The notes under the pieces were generated by a model. The model was not told the DNA's origin. It did not search any database and saw only the letters and a program-made list of their open reading frames with translations. Below are positions 1 through 9,491 of a stretch of DNA of 64,000 nucleotides, in pieces; the stretch's first letter is position 1, and each line of letters begins with the position of its first letter. Source of the stretch: Thermoanaerobaculia bacterium. Lineage in GTDB: Bacteria > Acidobacteriota > Thermoanaerobaculia > Multivoradales > Multivoraceae. The position numbers were made by a program, and so were the translations under genes. The stretch covers positions 158,635 to 222,634 of the forward strand of contig JAJEBV010000006.1 in assembly GCA_022822365.1 (NCBI GenBank), read 5' to 3'.

Positions 1-528
1 CGCGTCCTGGATCTCGACGTGGATACCCGCGAACCGGAAGCCTCGCTCCTCGTAGAGCTTCTTGATGGCCCCTTCGAGACGGGCCAGCTCGCCCAGGTCC
101 AGCGGCAGACCCTCGAAGACCGAGATCCGCTCCCGGTCCGTCATGTCGCCGATGTCGCTCCGTTTCACCTTCTTCAGACCGTCGTACTCGAGCGAGACCA
201 GGAGCGGCCTCTCCGTGACCGTCACCCGGACCAGCACGCCTTCGTCCTGCGCCTCGGCCGCGATCGAGATGTCGTCGATCAGCTTCCGCTCCCAGAGGTC
301 CTTGATCCGCTCGTTCACGCGGCCGGGATCCCAGGGCTTTCCGGCCTCGATATCCAGGTAGTAGTTCAGACTGTCTTCGCTCAGCGTCTCGACGCCGGCG
401 TACTCGACCGACACGATCGGCCGGCCGACCAGCAACTGGCCGGCGGCCGGTACGGCGAGCAGGAACACGGCGACGAGCGCGCCCGGCCGTGCCAGCCGTC
501 GAAGGTTGTTTCGATCAGGATTCCGCAA
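1..528 (-). CDS. bamA: BamA/Omp85-type outer-membrane assembly protein, N-terminal part (runs off the left edge)
   Basis: Only the signal peptide and first POTRA region are in the window. BamA-family proteins insert beta-barrels into the outer membrane. The reading frame has a hydrophobic signal (ALVAVFLLAVPAAG, likely cut before QLL). POTRA-like sequence follows, including VEYAGVETLSEDSL, a second beta segment SLEYDGLKKVKRSDI, and the repeated helix pattern IKKLYEERGFRFAGI. There is no ATG. The best start is TTG at 528, with an AGGAGG box about 9 bases upstream, giving a basic n-region MRNPDRNNLRRLARPG. That start lies 14 bases inside the end of clpC, so translation is probably coupled to it. 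A TamA or other Omp85 member cannot be excluded because the barrel is outside the window. Confidence 0.82.
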   Translation of the reverse strand, partial: MRNPDRNNLRRLARPGALVAVFLLAVPAAGQLLVGRPIVSVEYAGVETLSEDSLNYYLDIEAGKPWDPGRVNERIKDLWERKLIDDISIAAEAQDEGVLVRVTVTERPLLVSLEYDGLKKVKRSDIGDMTDRERISVFEGLPLDLGELARLEGAIKKLYEERGFRFAGIHVEIQDA

Positions 529-2965
529 GAGCAGGTTCCTCCTCAACGGTCCGGGCGGCGCCGCCCTGAACGACCTCCAGGACCAGTCCCTCCTGGGCCA
601 GATCCACACGAATGCGCTCCACTGAATCACCGGTGCGCTGGATCAGCAGGTCGGACACCGCATCCTGGACGTAGCGCTGGATCGTGCGACGCAATGGACG
701 GGCGCCGGTCGACGGATCGATGCCCGCCTGCTCCAGCAACCATTCCCGCGCCTCGCCGGTGACCTCGACGGCGAGCCCCCGGTCGGCAAGGGTTTCGTTC
801 ACGTCGGAGAGCAGGAGGCAGGTGATGGCTCGCAGCTCCTCCCGACCCAGCGGATTGAACACGATCGTCTCGTCGATGCGGTTGATGAACTCGGGGCTGA
901 AGCTGCGGCGGAGCTCCGCTTCGATCTCTTCCCTGATGCGGCCGAAGTCCTCTCCGGAAGGGCCGCCGAAGCCCATGCGTCCACCCTTGAGCACCAGCTT
1001 ACTGCCCAGATTGGAAGTCAGCAGCACCAGGGCATGACGGAAGTCGACGTGGTTGCCGTAGGCGTCGGTCAGGCTGCCCTCCTCCAGGATCTGAAGCAGC
1101 AGGTTCGTGATGTCCGGATGCGCCTTCTCGATCTCGTCGAACAGGATCAGCGAGTACGGCTGGCGCCGAACCCGCTCCGTCAACTGGCCGCCCTCCTCGT
1201 AGCCGACGTAGCCCGGCGGCGAGCCGATCAGCTTGGATGCGGAGTACTTCTCCATGTACTCGCTCATGTCGAACCGCATGAGAGCCGTCTGACTGCCGAA
1301 CAGGAACTCGGCCAGTCGCCGGGCGACCTCCGTCTTGCCGACGCCGCTCGGCCCCAGGAAGACGAACGAGCCGACCGGCCGACGGGGATCGGATACGCCG
1401 AGCCGCGACCGGCGGATGGCGCGGCTGATCGACCGGATCGCCCGATCCTGCCCCACGATCCGGCGCCGCAGAACGTCCTCCATCCTCATCAGCCGCTTCG
1501 CCTCGTCGCCACGCACTGCCGCCACCGGCACGCCTGTCCACGAGGCAATCACCTCCTCCACGTCCTGAGCGGTCACGACCTGATCCCCAACGTCCTGCTC
1601 ATGCAACTGCTCGATGCTCTCGAGATCTTCCCGGAGCTCGATCTCGCGCTCGCGGAAGCGGACGGCGCGGTCGAAGTCCTTGTCCGAGATCGCCGCCTTC
1701 ATTTCGGCCACGACTTCCCGGATCTCCTGCTCGATCCGCCGCGCCTGGCGCGTATCCCGTACCCGGCGCAGCTTGACCCGGGCGCCGGCTTCGTCGATCA
1801 CGTCGATCGACTTGTCGGGCTGATGACGGTCGGTGATGTAGCGGTTGGACCCGGCGATCGCGGCGCGCAGCGCGGCGTCGTCGTAGGCGACCTTGTGGAA
1901 ACCCTGGTAGCGCTCCTTCAGGCCGACCAGGATGTCGTAGGTCTCGTCCGCGGAGGGCGGCTTGATCTGCACCGCCTGGAATCGCCGCAGCAGAGAGCGG
2001 TCCTTCTCGATGTGCCGGCGGTACTCCCGCTGGGTCGTGGCGCCGATGCAGGCGATGTCGCCCCGCGAAAGGGCAGGCTTCAGGATGTTCGCGGCATCGA
2101 GCGAACCCTCGGCGGAACCGGCCCCGACCAGAGCGTGGATCTCGTCGATGAAGACAAGCACGTCTTCGCCTTCCTCGAGCTCCTTGAGGATGCCCTTCAG
2201 GCGCTCCTCGAACTGTCCCCTGTACTTCGTGCCGGCGACGATCAGGGACAGGTCGAGCGCGACGATGCGCTTGCGCGCAAGGAACTTCGGCACCCGGCCG
2301 TGGGACACCCGTTGCGCCAGTCCTTCGACGATGGCCGTCTTGCCCACACCCGGCTCCCCGAGCAGGATGGGGTTGTTCTTCGTCCGTCGCGCGAGGATCT
2401 GGACGATGCGGCCGACTTCCTGCTGGCGGCCGATCAGGGGGTCGAACTGGTCCTGCTGCGCGAGCGCGGTCAGGTCGCGACCGAACTCCGCCAAGAAGGG
2501 CAACTCCTGCTTGCCGCGCCGGCTGTCGCGCTCGCGGGCGATGTCCGCGACGTGTTCGCGCACCGTAGCGACCTCGAGCCCGTGCCGCTTGAGGACGCGC
2601 TGGGCCAGGCAGCTGTCGACCCGCAGTACGCCGATCAACAGATGCTCGGAGCCGACCGCGGCGTGGACCATGCTTTCCGCCTCGTGAGAGGCGAAGGCGA
2701 GGATCTTCTTCGACTCCTCCGACAGCGGCAGTTCGGCGGTCGACGAGATGCGCTCGACGAACACCCGCTCGCCCTCTATCTCGCGGCGAAGATCCTCCGG
2801 CTTGACCTGGAGGCGCTGGAGGAGTTCGATGATCGACTCCTCCCCCTCGCGCAGGATGCCGAGCAGGATGTGCTCCGACTCGATGACCCGGCTGCCCAGC
2901 TTGCTCGCCTCGTAGCGAGCGAAGAAGAGGGCGCGCCGCGATTTCTCGTTGTACTTCTCGAACAC
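515..2965 (-). CDS. clpC: ClpC-type AAA+ unfoldase (Clp protease ATPase subunit)
   Basis: This is an 816-residue class I Clp/Hsp100 ATPase, the usual ClpC length. It unfolds substrates for a ClpP-type peptidase in the cytoplasm. Two Clp-N repeats lie at about 1-145 (SEHILLGILREGEESI and SEHLLIGVLRVDS). AAA module 1 has Walker A GEPGVGKT near 205 and Walker B VLVFIDEIHAL. A UVR-like coiled segment near 430 (KDFDRAVRFREREIELRE) separates ClpC from ClpB. AAA module 2 has GPSGVGKTEVARR near 535 and ILFDEIEKAHPD. The start is GTG at 2965. It sits 9 bases after lolD in the chain hpt-lolC-lolD-clpC-bamA. No clpP is visible here. Confidence 0.93.
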   Translation of the reverse strand: MFEKYNEKSRRALFFARYEASKLGSRVIESEHILLGILREGEESIIELLQRLQVKPEDLRREIEGERVFVERISSTAELPLSEESKKILAFASHEAESMVHAAVGSEHLLIGVLRVDSCLAQRVLKRHGLEVATVREHVADIARERDSRRGKQELPFLAEFGRDLTALAQQDQFDPLIGRQQEVGRIVQILARRTKNNPILLGEPGVGKTAIVEGLAQRVSHGRVPKFLARKRIVALDLSLIVAGTKYRGQFEERLKGILKELEEGEDVLVFIDEIHALVGAGSAEGSLDAANILKPALSRGDIACIGATTQREYRRHIEKDRSLLRRFQAVQIKPPSADETYDILVGLKERYQGFHKVAYDDAALRAAIAGSNRYITDRHQPDKSIDVIDEAGARVKLRRVRDTRQARRIEQEIREVVAEMKAAISDKDFDRAVRFREREIELREDLESIEQLHEQDVGDQVVTAQDVEEVIASWTGVPVAAVRGDEAKRLMRMEDVLRRRIVGQDRAIRSISRAIRRSRLGVSDPRRPVGSFVFLGPSGVGKTEVARRLAEFLFGSQTALMRFDMSEYMEKYSASKLIGSPPGYVGYEEGGQLTERVRRQPYSLILFDEIEKAHPDITNLLLQILEEGSLTDAYGNHVDFRHALVLLTSNLGSKLVLKGGRMGFGGPSGEDFGRIREEIEAELRRSFSPEFINRIDETIVFNPLGREELRAITCLLLSDVNETLADRGLAVEVTGEAREWLLEQAGIDPSTGARPLRRTIQRYVQDAVSDLLIQRTGDSVERIRVDLAQEGLVLEVVQGGAARTVEEEPALAES

Positions 2966-2974
2966 CGGGCAAGT

Positions 2975-3643
2975 CTAGCCCGGCGCAAGGGATCCTCCGT
3001 CCAGACGCAGCACCGCTCCGCAACGCTTCGCCACTTCCGGGTTGTGCGTCACCAGCACCATCGTCGTGTCCCGGCGCCTGCGCAGTGTGTCGAGGAGTTC
3101 CAGCACCTGTTCGCCGCTCCTGGAATCCAGGTTGCCGGTCGGTTCGTCGGCCAGCAGCACCGCAGGTTCGAGCACCAGGGCGCGGCAGATCGCGATCCGC
3201 TGCCGTTCGCCGCCGGAGAGCTGCTGCGGGAAGGCGCCGGCCCGGTCGGCGAGGCCGACCTGGTCCAGGAGCGCGAGCGCCTGAGCGCTGAGAGACGACG
3301 TCGGACGGCCCGCGATCCGCCCCGGCATCATCACGTTCTCGAGCGCGGTGAAGTCCGGAAGCAGTTGATGGAACTGGAAGACGAAACCGAGGGACCGGTT
3401 GCGAAAGCCAGCCAGGGCCGACGGCCTGGACGCGGTGAGATCGACGCCATCGACCCGAACCGAACCCGCGTCCGGGGTATCGAGCGCGCCCAGGATGTTG
3501 AGGAGCGTCGACTTGCCCGAACCGGACGGGCCGACGATGGCTGCCGTCTCGCCGCGCGCGACAACCAGGTCCACGCCGCGCAGGACCTGCCGCCGGACCG
3601 CGCCGTCCTGGTAGGCCTTGGTGACCCCGGAGACCGCGATCAC
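2975..3643 (-). CDS. lolD: LolD-type ABC transporter ATP-binding protein
   Basis: This 222-residue ABC ATPase belongs to the LolD/MacB-type family. It has Walker A GPSGSGKST at about 38-46, signature LSGGERQR, Walker B VLLADEPTGNLD and a switch histidine in VLVTHN. With the FtsX-like permease encoded just upstream it would form a type VII (mechanotransmission) ABC complex, most likely releasing lipoproteins from the inner membrane to a LolA-like carrier. The GTG start at 3643 overlaps the permease stop (GTGA), so the two are translationally coupled. The LolD assignment rests on length, motif set and neighbour; a generic MacB-like exporter ATPase is the alternative. Confidence 0.87.
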   Translation of the reverse strand: MIAVSGVTKAYQDGAVRRQVLRGVDLVVARGETAAIVGPSGSGKSTLLNILGALDTPDAGSVRVDGVDLTASRPSALAGFRNRSLGFVFQFHQLLPDFTALENVMMPGRIAGRPTSSLSAQALALLDQVGLADRAGAFPQQLSGGERQRIAICRALVLEPAVLLADEPTGNLDSRSGEQVLELLDTLRRRRDTTMVLVTHNPEVAKRCGAVLRLDGGSLAPG

Positions 3644-4845
3644 GTTCGCGCGCTCCGCATCGCCTCGACGGGGTGTAGGAGGCTCGCCTTGCGCGCCCCG
3701 ATCACGGCGGCCGCGGCGGTGAACAGAACGGTCACGGCGAGCACGACGAGCACGTCCGTGCCCCGGACCAGGAACGGCACGTAGTCCACGACGTACACAT
3801 CGGACGGCGTGGAGATGACGCGGTAGCGGTCCAGGAGCGCCGCGAGCCCGGCGCCTGCCGCGCCGCCGAGGCCGGCGCCGCCGACCGACAGCAGCGCGCC
3901 GAGCAGCAGGAACACCCGCCGCAACCGGGCCGGCGGCGCACCCATCGCCGCCAGCACGCCAACCTCGGCGCGCTTGCTCGAAAGCACCATCGACAACGCC
4001 GCCAGCAGGGCGAAGGAGGCGACCGCCACGATCAGGGCCACCGCCGAGAAGACCAGGCCCTTCTCGAGCCGCAGCACGAAGAGGAGCGCCCGGTTGGCCT
4101 GCCTCCAGGTGGTCACCGTCGCCACGGCCGGGTCGATTCCCCGGCGCAGAAAGTCGCCGATCTCCTCCGGATCCGCGTCCGGAGCAAGCGTCAGGTCCAG
4201 TCGTCTGTCGCCCCGCGCGAACAGAGCGGAAGCCTGCTCGAGCGGCAGCAGCACCGGATCGTCCGTGTCCTCCGCACGGTCCGACCGGTAGATCAGGTCG
4301 ACCGGCAGCATGCGGGCCCGCGGCCTGGGCCCGACCGGCGTGAGGCCGGGGCGAGGCGAGACGACGCGCACCATGTCGCCCACGGCCAGCCCCATCCGCA
4401 GCGCCACGGAAACGGGCACGATCAGCCTGGGCGTCGCCTCCGGCTGGACCGGGATCCAGGGCGGCGGCGCTTTCTCGTAGCCCAGCACCTCGACTGCGAG
4501 CGGACGGTCGTCATCGGCCAGCCAGCCCCGCGCGTAGAGCAGCTCCTGGACACCGGCGACGCCGTTCGTCGCGGCCGCCAGCTCGGCCAGGTCCCGCGCT
4601 CCTTCCGTTGCTGCCGCGCCTTCGACGGCGGCGCCGCGGCCGAACTCGATCTGGAGGGCGGGCGTATGCCGCGCCAGGTCTTCCAGCAGGAGGTTCTGAA
4701 AGCCGGCGAGCGCGGCCAGCGCCAGCACCAGCGCCGCCGTACCCACCGCGAGGCCGCCCGCCGTCAGGGTGGACAGCGCCCGGATGTGCGCGTCCGCGCG
4801 GGTGGAGCGGAAGTACCTGACTGCTATGTGCCAGACGAACCCCAC
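3640..4845 (-). CDS. lolC: LolC/LolE-type ABC permease (FtsX/MacB fold)
   Basis: This 401-residue inner-membrane permease has an N-terminal transmembrane helix (LSTLTAGGLAVGTAALVLALAAL region, about 25-48), a large periplasmic domain (about 50-265), and three C-terminal helices. The first of these begins at LVFSAVALIVAVASFALLAALSM and the last ends just before the KASLLHPVEAMR tail. This is the standard four-helix layout of LolC/LolE/FtsX permeases and the length fits LolC. A single permease paired with one ATPase suggests a homodimer instead of an E. coli-type LolCE heterodimer (inference). GTG start at 4845, 12 bases downstream of hpt; the end overlaps lolD by 4 bases. Confidence 0.84.
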   Translation of the reverse strand: MGFVWHIAVRYFRSTRADAHIRALSTLTAGGLAVGTAALVLALAALAGFQNLLLEDLARHTPALQIEFGRGAAVEGAAATEGARDLAELAAATNGVAGVQELLYARGWLADDDRPLAVEVLGYEKAPPPWIPVQPEATPRLIVPVSVALRMGLAVGDMVRVVSPRPGLTPVGPRPRARMLPVDLIYRSDRAEDTDDPVLLPLEQASALFARGDRRLDLTLAPDADPEEIGDFLRRGIDPAVATVTTWRQANRALLFVLRLEKGLVFSAVALIVAVASFALLAALSMVLSSKRAEVGVLAAMGAPPARLRRVFLLLGALLSVGGAGLGGAAGAGLAALLDRYRVISTPSDVYVVDYVPFLVRGTDVLVVLAVTVLFTAAAAVIGARKASLLHPVEAMRSART

Positions 4846-4857
4846 GGCGACGCGAGG

Positions 4858-5403
4858 CTACTCCGAGGCTCCCGACTCCTCCAGCACGCCGATGTAGGGC
4901 AGGTTGCGGTAGCGGTCGTTGTAGTCGAGGCCGTAGCCGACGACGAACTTGTCGTCCACCTCGAAGCCGCGATAGTGGATCTGAACCGGCGTCTCGCGCT
5001 TGCAGGCCTTGTCGAGCAGCACGCAGAGCCGCACGGAACGCGCCCCCCTGAACCCCATCAGCGCCATGATCGTCCGCATCGTGTAGCCGGTATCCACGAT
5101 GTCCTCGATCAGCAGAACGTCGCGGCCGGCCAGAGAGTGATCCAGGTCGCGGCGGATCCGCACCTCGCCGGGCGAGGTCGTCTCGCCCCGATAACTCGAG
5201 GTCTGGAAGAAGTCGACGACGAGCGGCCGGGACAGCCGCTGCAGGAGGTCGGACATGAAGAAGACGGAGCCCTTCAGCACGCCGACGCAGAGCAGCTCCT
5301 CGCTGTCGGCATAGTCCCGCTCGATCTCGGCGGCCAGCTCGCCGACCCGGCGGTCGAGCACTTCCCTCGAAATCAACTCGCGCGGCATGCCGTCTTCGGT
5401 CAT
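4858..5403 (-). CDS. hpt: Hypoxanthine phosphoribosyltransferase
   Basis: This 181-residue purine salvage enzyme transfers phosphoribosyl from PRPP to hypoxanthine or guanine. The PRPP-binding loop is clear (VLLIEDIVDTGYTM), preceded by the flexible-loop region FFQTSSYRGET and followed by CVLLDKACKRETPV and the base-contacting segment DDKFVVGYGLDYNDRYRNLPYIG. Length and motif order match bacterial HGPRT. ATG start at 5403. It heads the minus-strand chain that continues into the lolC-like gene 12 bases away. It faces the purine nucleoside phosphorylase gene across a 62-base divergent gap, so both purine salvage enzymes may share a control region. Confidence 0.95.
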   Translation of the reverse strand: MTEDGMPRELISREVLDRRVGELAAEIERDYADSEELLCVGVLKGSVFFMSDLLQRLSRPLVVDFFQTSSYRGETTSPGEVRIRRDLDHSLAGRDVLLIEDIVDTGYTMRTIMALMGFRGARSVRLCVLLDKACKRETPVQIHYRGFEVDDKFVVGYGLDYNDRYRNLPYIGVLEESGASE

Positions 5404-5465
5404 CGAACTCCTCGGGATATGGTCTGCCGCACTCCAGGCATGGAGCGGGCGACGCGAGAAACGCC

Positions 5466-6338
5466 GTGAATGGACACAAGGATACCGGCCCGGACACGAG
5501 TCTCGCGGCCGAACTCGAGGAGAGCCGCCGGCGCTGGCTGGAGGCGGGAATTCCGACGCCAGAGGCCCTCCTCGTCACCGGCTCCGGCCTGAGCCTGAAC
5601 CTGAGCGCGCCGGCGGCCGGACCGTGGCCCTTTTCCGACCTGTTCCCCTTCGACGTCGAAGCGATCGAGGGCCACGCCGTGACCGCCGAACTCGTACGGA
5701 CGGGCAACGGCAGGCTGGTGCTCTACAGCCGCGGCCGGCTGCACGCCTACCAGGGCTACACGCCGGCCCAGGTCGTCTACCTGGTGCGCCTCAGCGCCCT
5801 GCTCGGCGCTCGCTCGCTGGTCGTCACGAACGCCGCCGGCTCCCTGCGTGCGGACCTGCCGCCCGGCTCGATCGTGGCCATCTCCGACCACATCAACCTG
5901 ACCGGCCTCAACCCGCTCAGGGGCCGGCTGCCGGCCTCCTGGGGGCCGCAGTTTCCCGACCTGGCTGATGCCTACGATCCCGGGCTGCGCCGCCGGTTGG
6001 CGGAACTCGGAGAACAGGCCGGAGTCCCGGTCGGCGAAGGCGTCTACGCGGGCCTGCTCGGGCCGTCCTTCGAGACCCCCGCCGAGATCCGCGCCTACCG
6101 CACCCTGGGCGCCGACCTGGTCGGCATGTCGACCGTGCTGGAAGTGATCGCCGCCCGCCACATGGGGCTCCGTGTGCTCGGCTTGTCCCTGGTCACGAAC
6201 ATGGGCGTGGGGCTGGTCGACGAAGCTGTCAACCATCAAGACGTGCTCCGGATCGGCGGCAGAGCCTCCGCCGGTGTCGCCCGCCTCGTCTCCGACCTGT
6301 TCGCGGACGACGCCTTCCGGAACCCGGAATCGAGCTGA
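5466..6338 (+). CDS. Purine nucleoside phosphorylase (trimeric PNP family)
   Basis: This 290-residue enzyme cleaves purine nucleosides with phosphate to a free base and ribose-1-phosphate. Family motifs are in order: phosphate loop TGSGLSLNL, GRLHAYQGYT, VVTNAAGSL, the GPSFETPAEIRAYR block, and the C-terminal VGMSTVLEVIAARHMGLRVLG / SLVTNMG stretch. The Asn in VTNMG is the residue that usually marks preference for 6-oxopurines. GTG start at 5466. It is divergent from hpt, which uses the base this enzyme would release, and lysS follows after 3 bases, so lysS is probably co-transcribed. MTA phosphorylase is less likely given the Asn. Confidence 0.93.
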   Translation: MNGHKDTGPDTSLAAELEESRRRWLEAGIPTPEALLVTGSGLSLNLSAPAAGPWPFSDLFPFDVEAIEGHAVTAELVRTGNGRLVLYSRGRLHAYQGYTPAQVVYLVRLSALLGARSLVVTNAAGSLRADLPPGSIVAISDHINLTGLNPLRGRLPASWGPQFPDLADAYDPGLRRRLAELGEQAGVPVGEGVYAGLLGPSFETPAEIRAYRTLGADLVGMSTVLEVIAARHMGLRVLGLSLVTNMGVGLVDEAVNHQDVLRIGGRASAGVARLVSDLFADDAFRNPESS

Positions 6339-6341
6339 GCC

Positions 6342-7829
<1,488 letters not shown>

Positions 7830-7843
7830 GAGCCGTCAGCGTG

Positions 7844-8851
7844 TCAGTCTCCGGACCGCGCGGTCAGCCACTGCTCCACCGCCTGCTTCACGGGCTCCTC
7901 GAGCCACGGCAGAACGCCCAGGTTGCCCTCGCGGGCGGCGGCTTCGATGTCGATTTCGTCGCGGTCGAGGAAGCGGGCGGCGCGGTAGTAGGCATCGCCC
8001 CCGGCGTCGGCGGCGTCGCCGCGTTCGATCAGGTGGCCCGCGAGTTCACGGGCGAGGCGTAGCCGGGGCGGCAGCGGCGGGGCCGGCAGAGGTCGCGGCA
8101 GGCGGGATTCCAGACCCGCGGCTTCGGCAGCCCTCCGAAACGCCGGCGCGTCCGGCGGCGATTCGTCGCCGTGGAAGACGGCGTCGAACGCCTCGGGCCA
8201 CGCGGACTGAAGATGTTCGGCGAGCAGGCGCCGGTCCCGGGCGTCCAGTTCCAGCGTGCGCGCGAGGACCCGGCGGGCTCCCGCTGCCGCGAAGCGGGCC
8301 ATAGCCGGCTCAAGGACTCCGGGCTGGTCGGTCCAGCCCGTGACGAGCGGCCAGACGAGGGTCGCGTCCTGCAGCGGCGCCGGCATCAGGGGGAGGCTCG
8401 GCTGACAGTTCTCCCTGAGTTCCCCTCGCAGCGTCCTGGATCGCCGCACCAGGCTGTCGAGAAAGTCGATCGCCACGGTGGCGTTGGGCGGCAGGTTCGC
8501 CAGACCCTGCCGAAACGCCTCGGCCACGGTCGACCCACTGGGGGAGAGATCCCCGACGATCTGGATCAACGGGGGAGCGCCCGCAGCGGCCGCCGCTTCG
8601 ATGATGCGCGCGCGGAGTGAGTCCTGGTCGGCCGGAACGGGCGGAACGTAGACCACGTCTGTCACGGAACGCACCAGTGCCGCCGCTGCGGGCGCGTCGG
8701 ACACCGGCGCCGCGGTCGGCGCCGCGAGGACGCCGGTCGCCAGGTCGCACCAGAGGCTGGCCGCGTCGTGGGCAGGCCAGTGCGAGAAGCTGTGCCGAAT
8801 CCAGAGGTTCGCCGGTTCGGCGACGTGTTCGCGGAGCGTGAGGGACGTCAC
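7844..8851 (-). CDS. Conserved-looking protein of unknown function at the end of the rib operon
   Basis: I do not recognise this 335-residue protein. It has no signal peptide or transmembrane segment. Visible pieces are an N-terminal block EPANLWIRHSFSHWPAHDAASLWCDL, a stretch VIQIVGDLSPSGSTVAEAFRQGL-like around 130, a Pro-rich segment (PRPLPAPPLPPRLRLARELAGHL) near 255, and an acidic C-terminal part with an EEPVKQAVEQWL helix. GTG start at 8851. It begins 4 bases after the riboflavin synthase stop, so it is the last gene of the aspS-aroB-ftsY-ribD-ribE chain. The ORF is long, in the same phase of codon use as neighbours, and clearly coding. No function is claimed. Confidence 0.72.
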   Translation of the reverse strand: MTSLTLREHVAEPANLWIRHSFSHWPAHDAASLWCDLATGVLAAPTAAPVSDAPAAAALVRSVTDVVYVPPVPADQDSLRARIIEAAAAAGAPPLIQIVGDLSPSGSTVAEAFRQGLANLPPNATVAIDFLDSLVRRSRTLRGELRENCQPSLPLMPAPLQDATLVWPLVTGWTDQPGVLEPAMARFAAAGARRVLARTLELDARDRRLLAEHLQSAWPEAFDAVFHGDESPPDAPAFRRAAEAAGLESRLPRPLPAPPLPPRLRLARELAGHLIERGDAADAGGDAYYRAARFLDRDEIDIEAAAREGNLGVLPWLEEPVKQAVEQWLTARSGD

Positions 8852-8855
8852 GCGG

Positions 8856-9491
8856 TTACTTCGACTCGAGCGCAGCCGCGACCGCGGCCTCCACCGCCTT
8901 CTGGACGTAGCGGGCGAGGATGTCCCCCTCCACGTTCACGCGGTCGCCCGGCTTCAGCGCGCCAAGAGTCGTCACCTCGAGCGTGTGCGGGATCAGCGCC
9001 ACGTCGAATGTCCGGTCATGGAGCGCCGCGACGGTCAGGCTCACACCGTCGATCGTGATGCTGCCCTTGAGTACGACTCCCGTCTCCAACCCGGCCGGAA
9101 CGTTGAACGCGACGACGCGGTGGTCGCCCTGCTCCTCGACCTTCGTAACCGCTGTCGTCGCGTCGACGTGCCCCTGGACCCAGTGGCCGCCGAGCGGGTC
9201 GCCGGCCGAGAGCGGCGGCTCGAGGTTCACGTCGTCGCCCGCCCGCAGGGCGCCGAGCGTCGTTCGGCTCAGCGTTTCCGGAGACAGGTCGAACACGGAT
9301 CGCGCGGCTCCATCCACCTCGTCCTGCTCCACCACGGTCAGGCAGACGCCCGCCACGGCGATGCTGGCCCCCATACCGAGCTTCGCGGCCAGCACCGCCG
9401 AGTGTCCGACGACCAGGCGCGCACCTCCCCGATCGGAGGTTCCGGGCGCCTCGACTACTCGCCCACGCTCCGTGACAATTCCGGTAAACAT
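8856..9491 (-). CDS. ribE: Riboflavin synthase, alpha subunit
   Basis: This 211-residue enzyme dismutates two 6,7-dimethyl-8-ribityllumazine molecules into riboflavin. The invariant N-terminus MFTGIVTERG sets the start at ATG 9491, although the frame stays open 56 codons further upstream. Two lumazine-binding domains repeat the pattern: IAVAGVCLTVV ... SPETLSRTTLG in the first, and DGVSLTV ... IPHTLEVTTLG in the second, with GGHWVQGHVD between. The start lies 37 bases inside the ribD coding end, implying coupled translation. Bifunctional deaminase RibD is immediately upstream; ribBA and ribH are not in the window. Confidence 0.95.
   Translation of the reverse strand: MFTGIVTERGRVVEAPGTSDRGGARLVVGHSAVLAAKLGMGASIAVAGVCLTVVEQDEVDGAARSVFDLSPETLSRTTLGALRAGDDVNLEPPLSAGDPLGGHWVQGHVDATTAVTKVEEQGDHRVVAFNVPAGLETGVVLKGSITIDGVSLTVAALHDRTFDVALIPHTLEVTTLGALKPGDRVNVEGDILARYVQKAVEAAVAAALESK

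Noticed and set aside
1034..3784. 916-codon plus-strand open frame opposite clpC and lolD
   Set aside because: It is the antisense shadow of GC-rich genes with clear ClpC and LolD motifs. Its translation has no family features.
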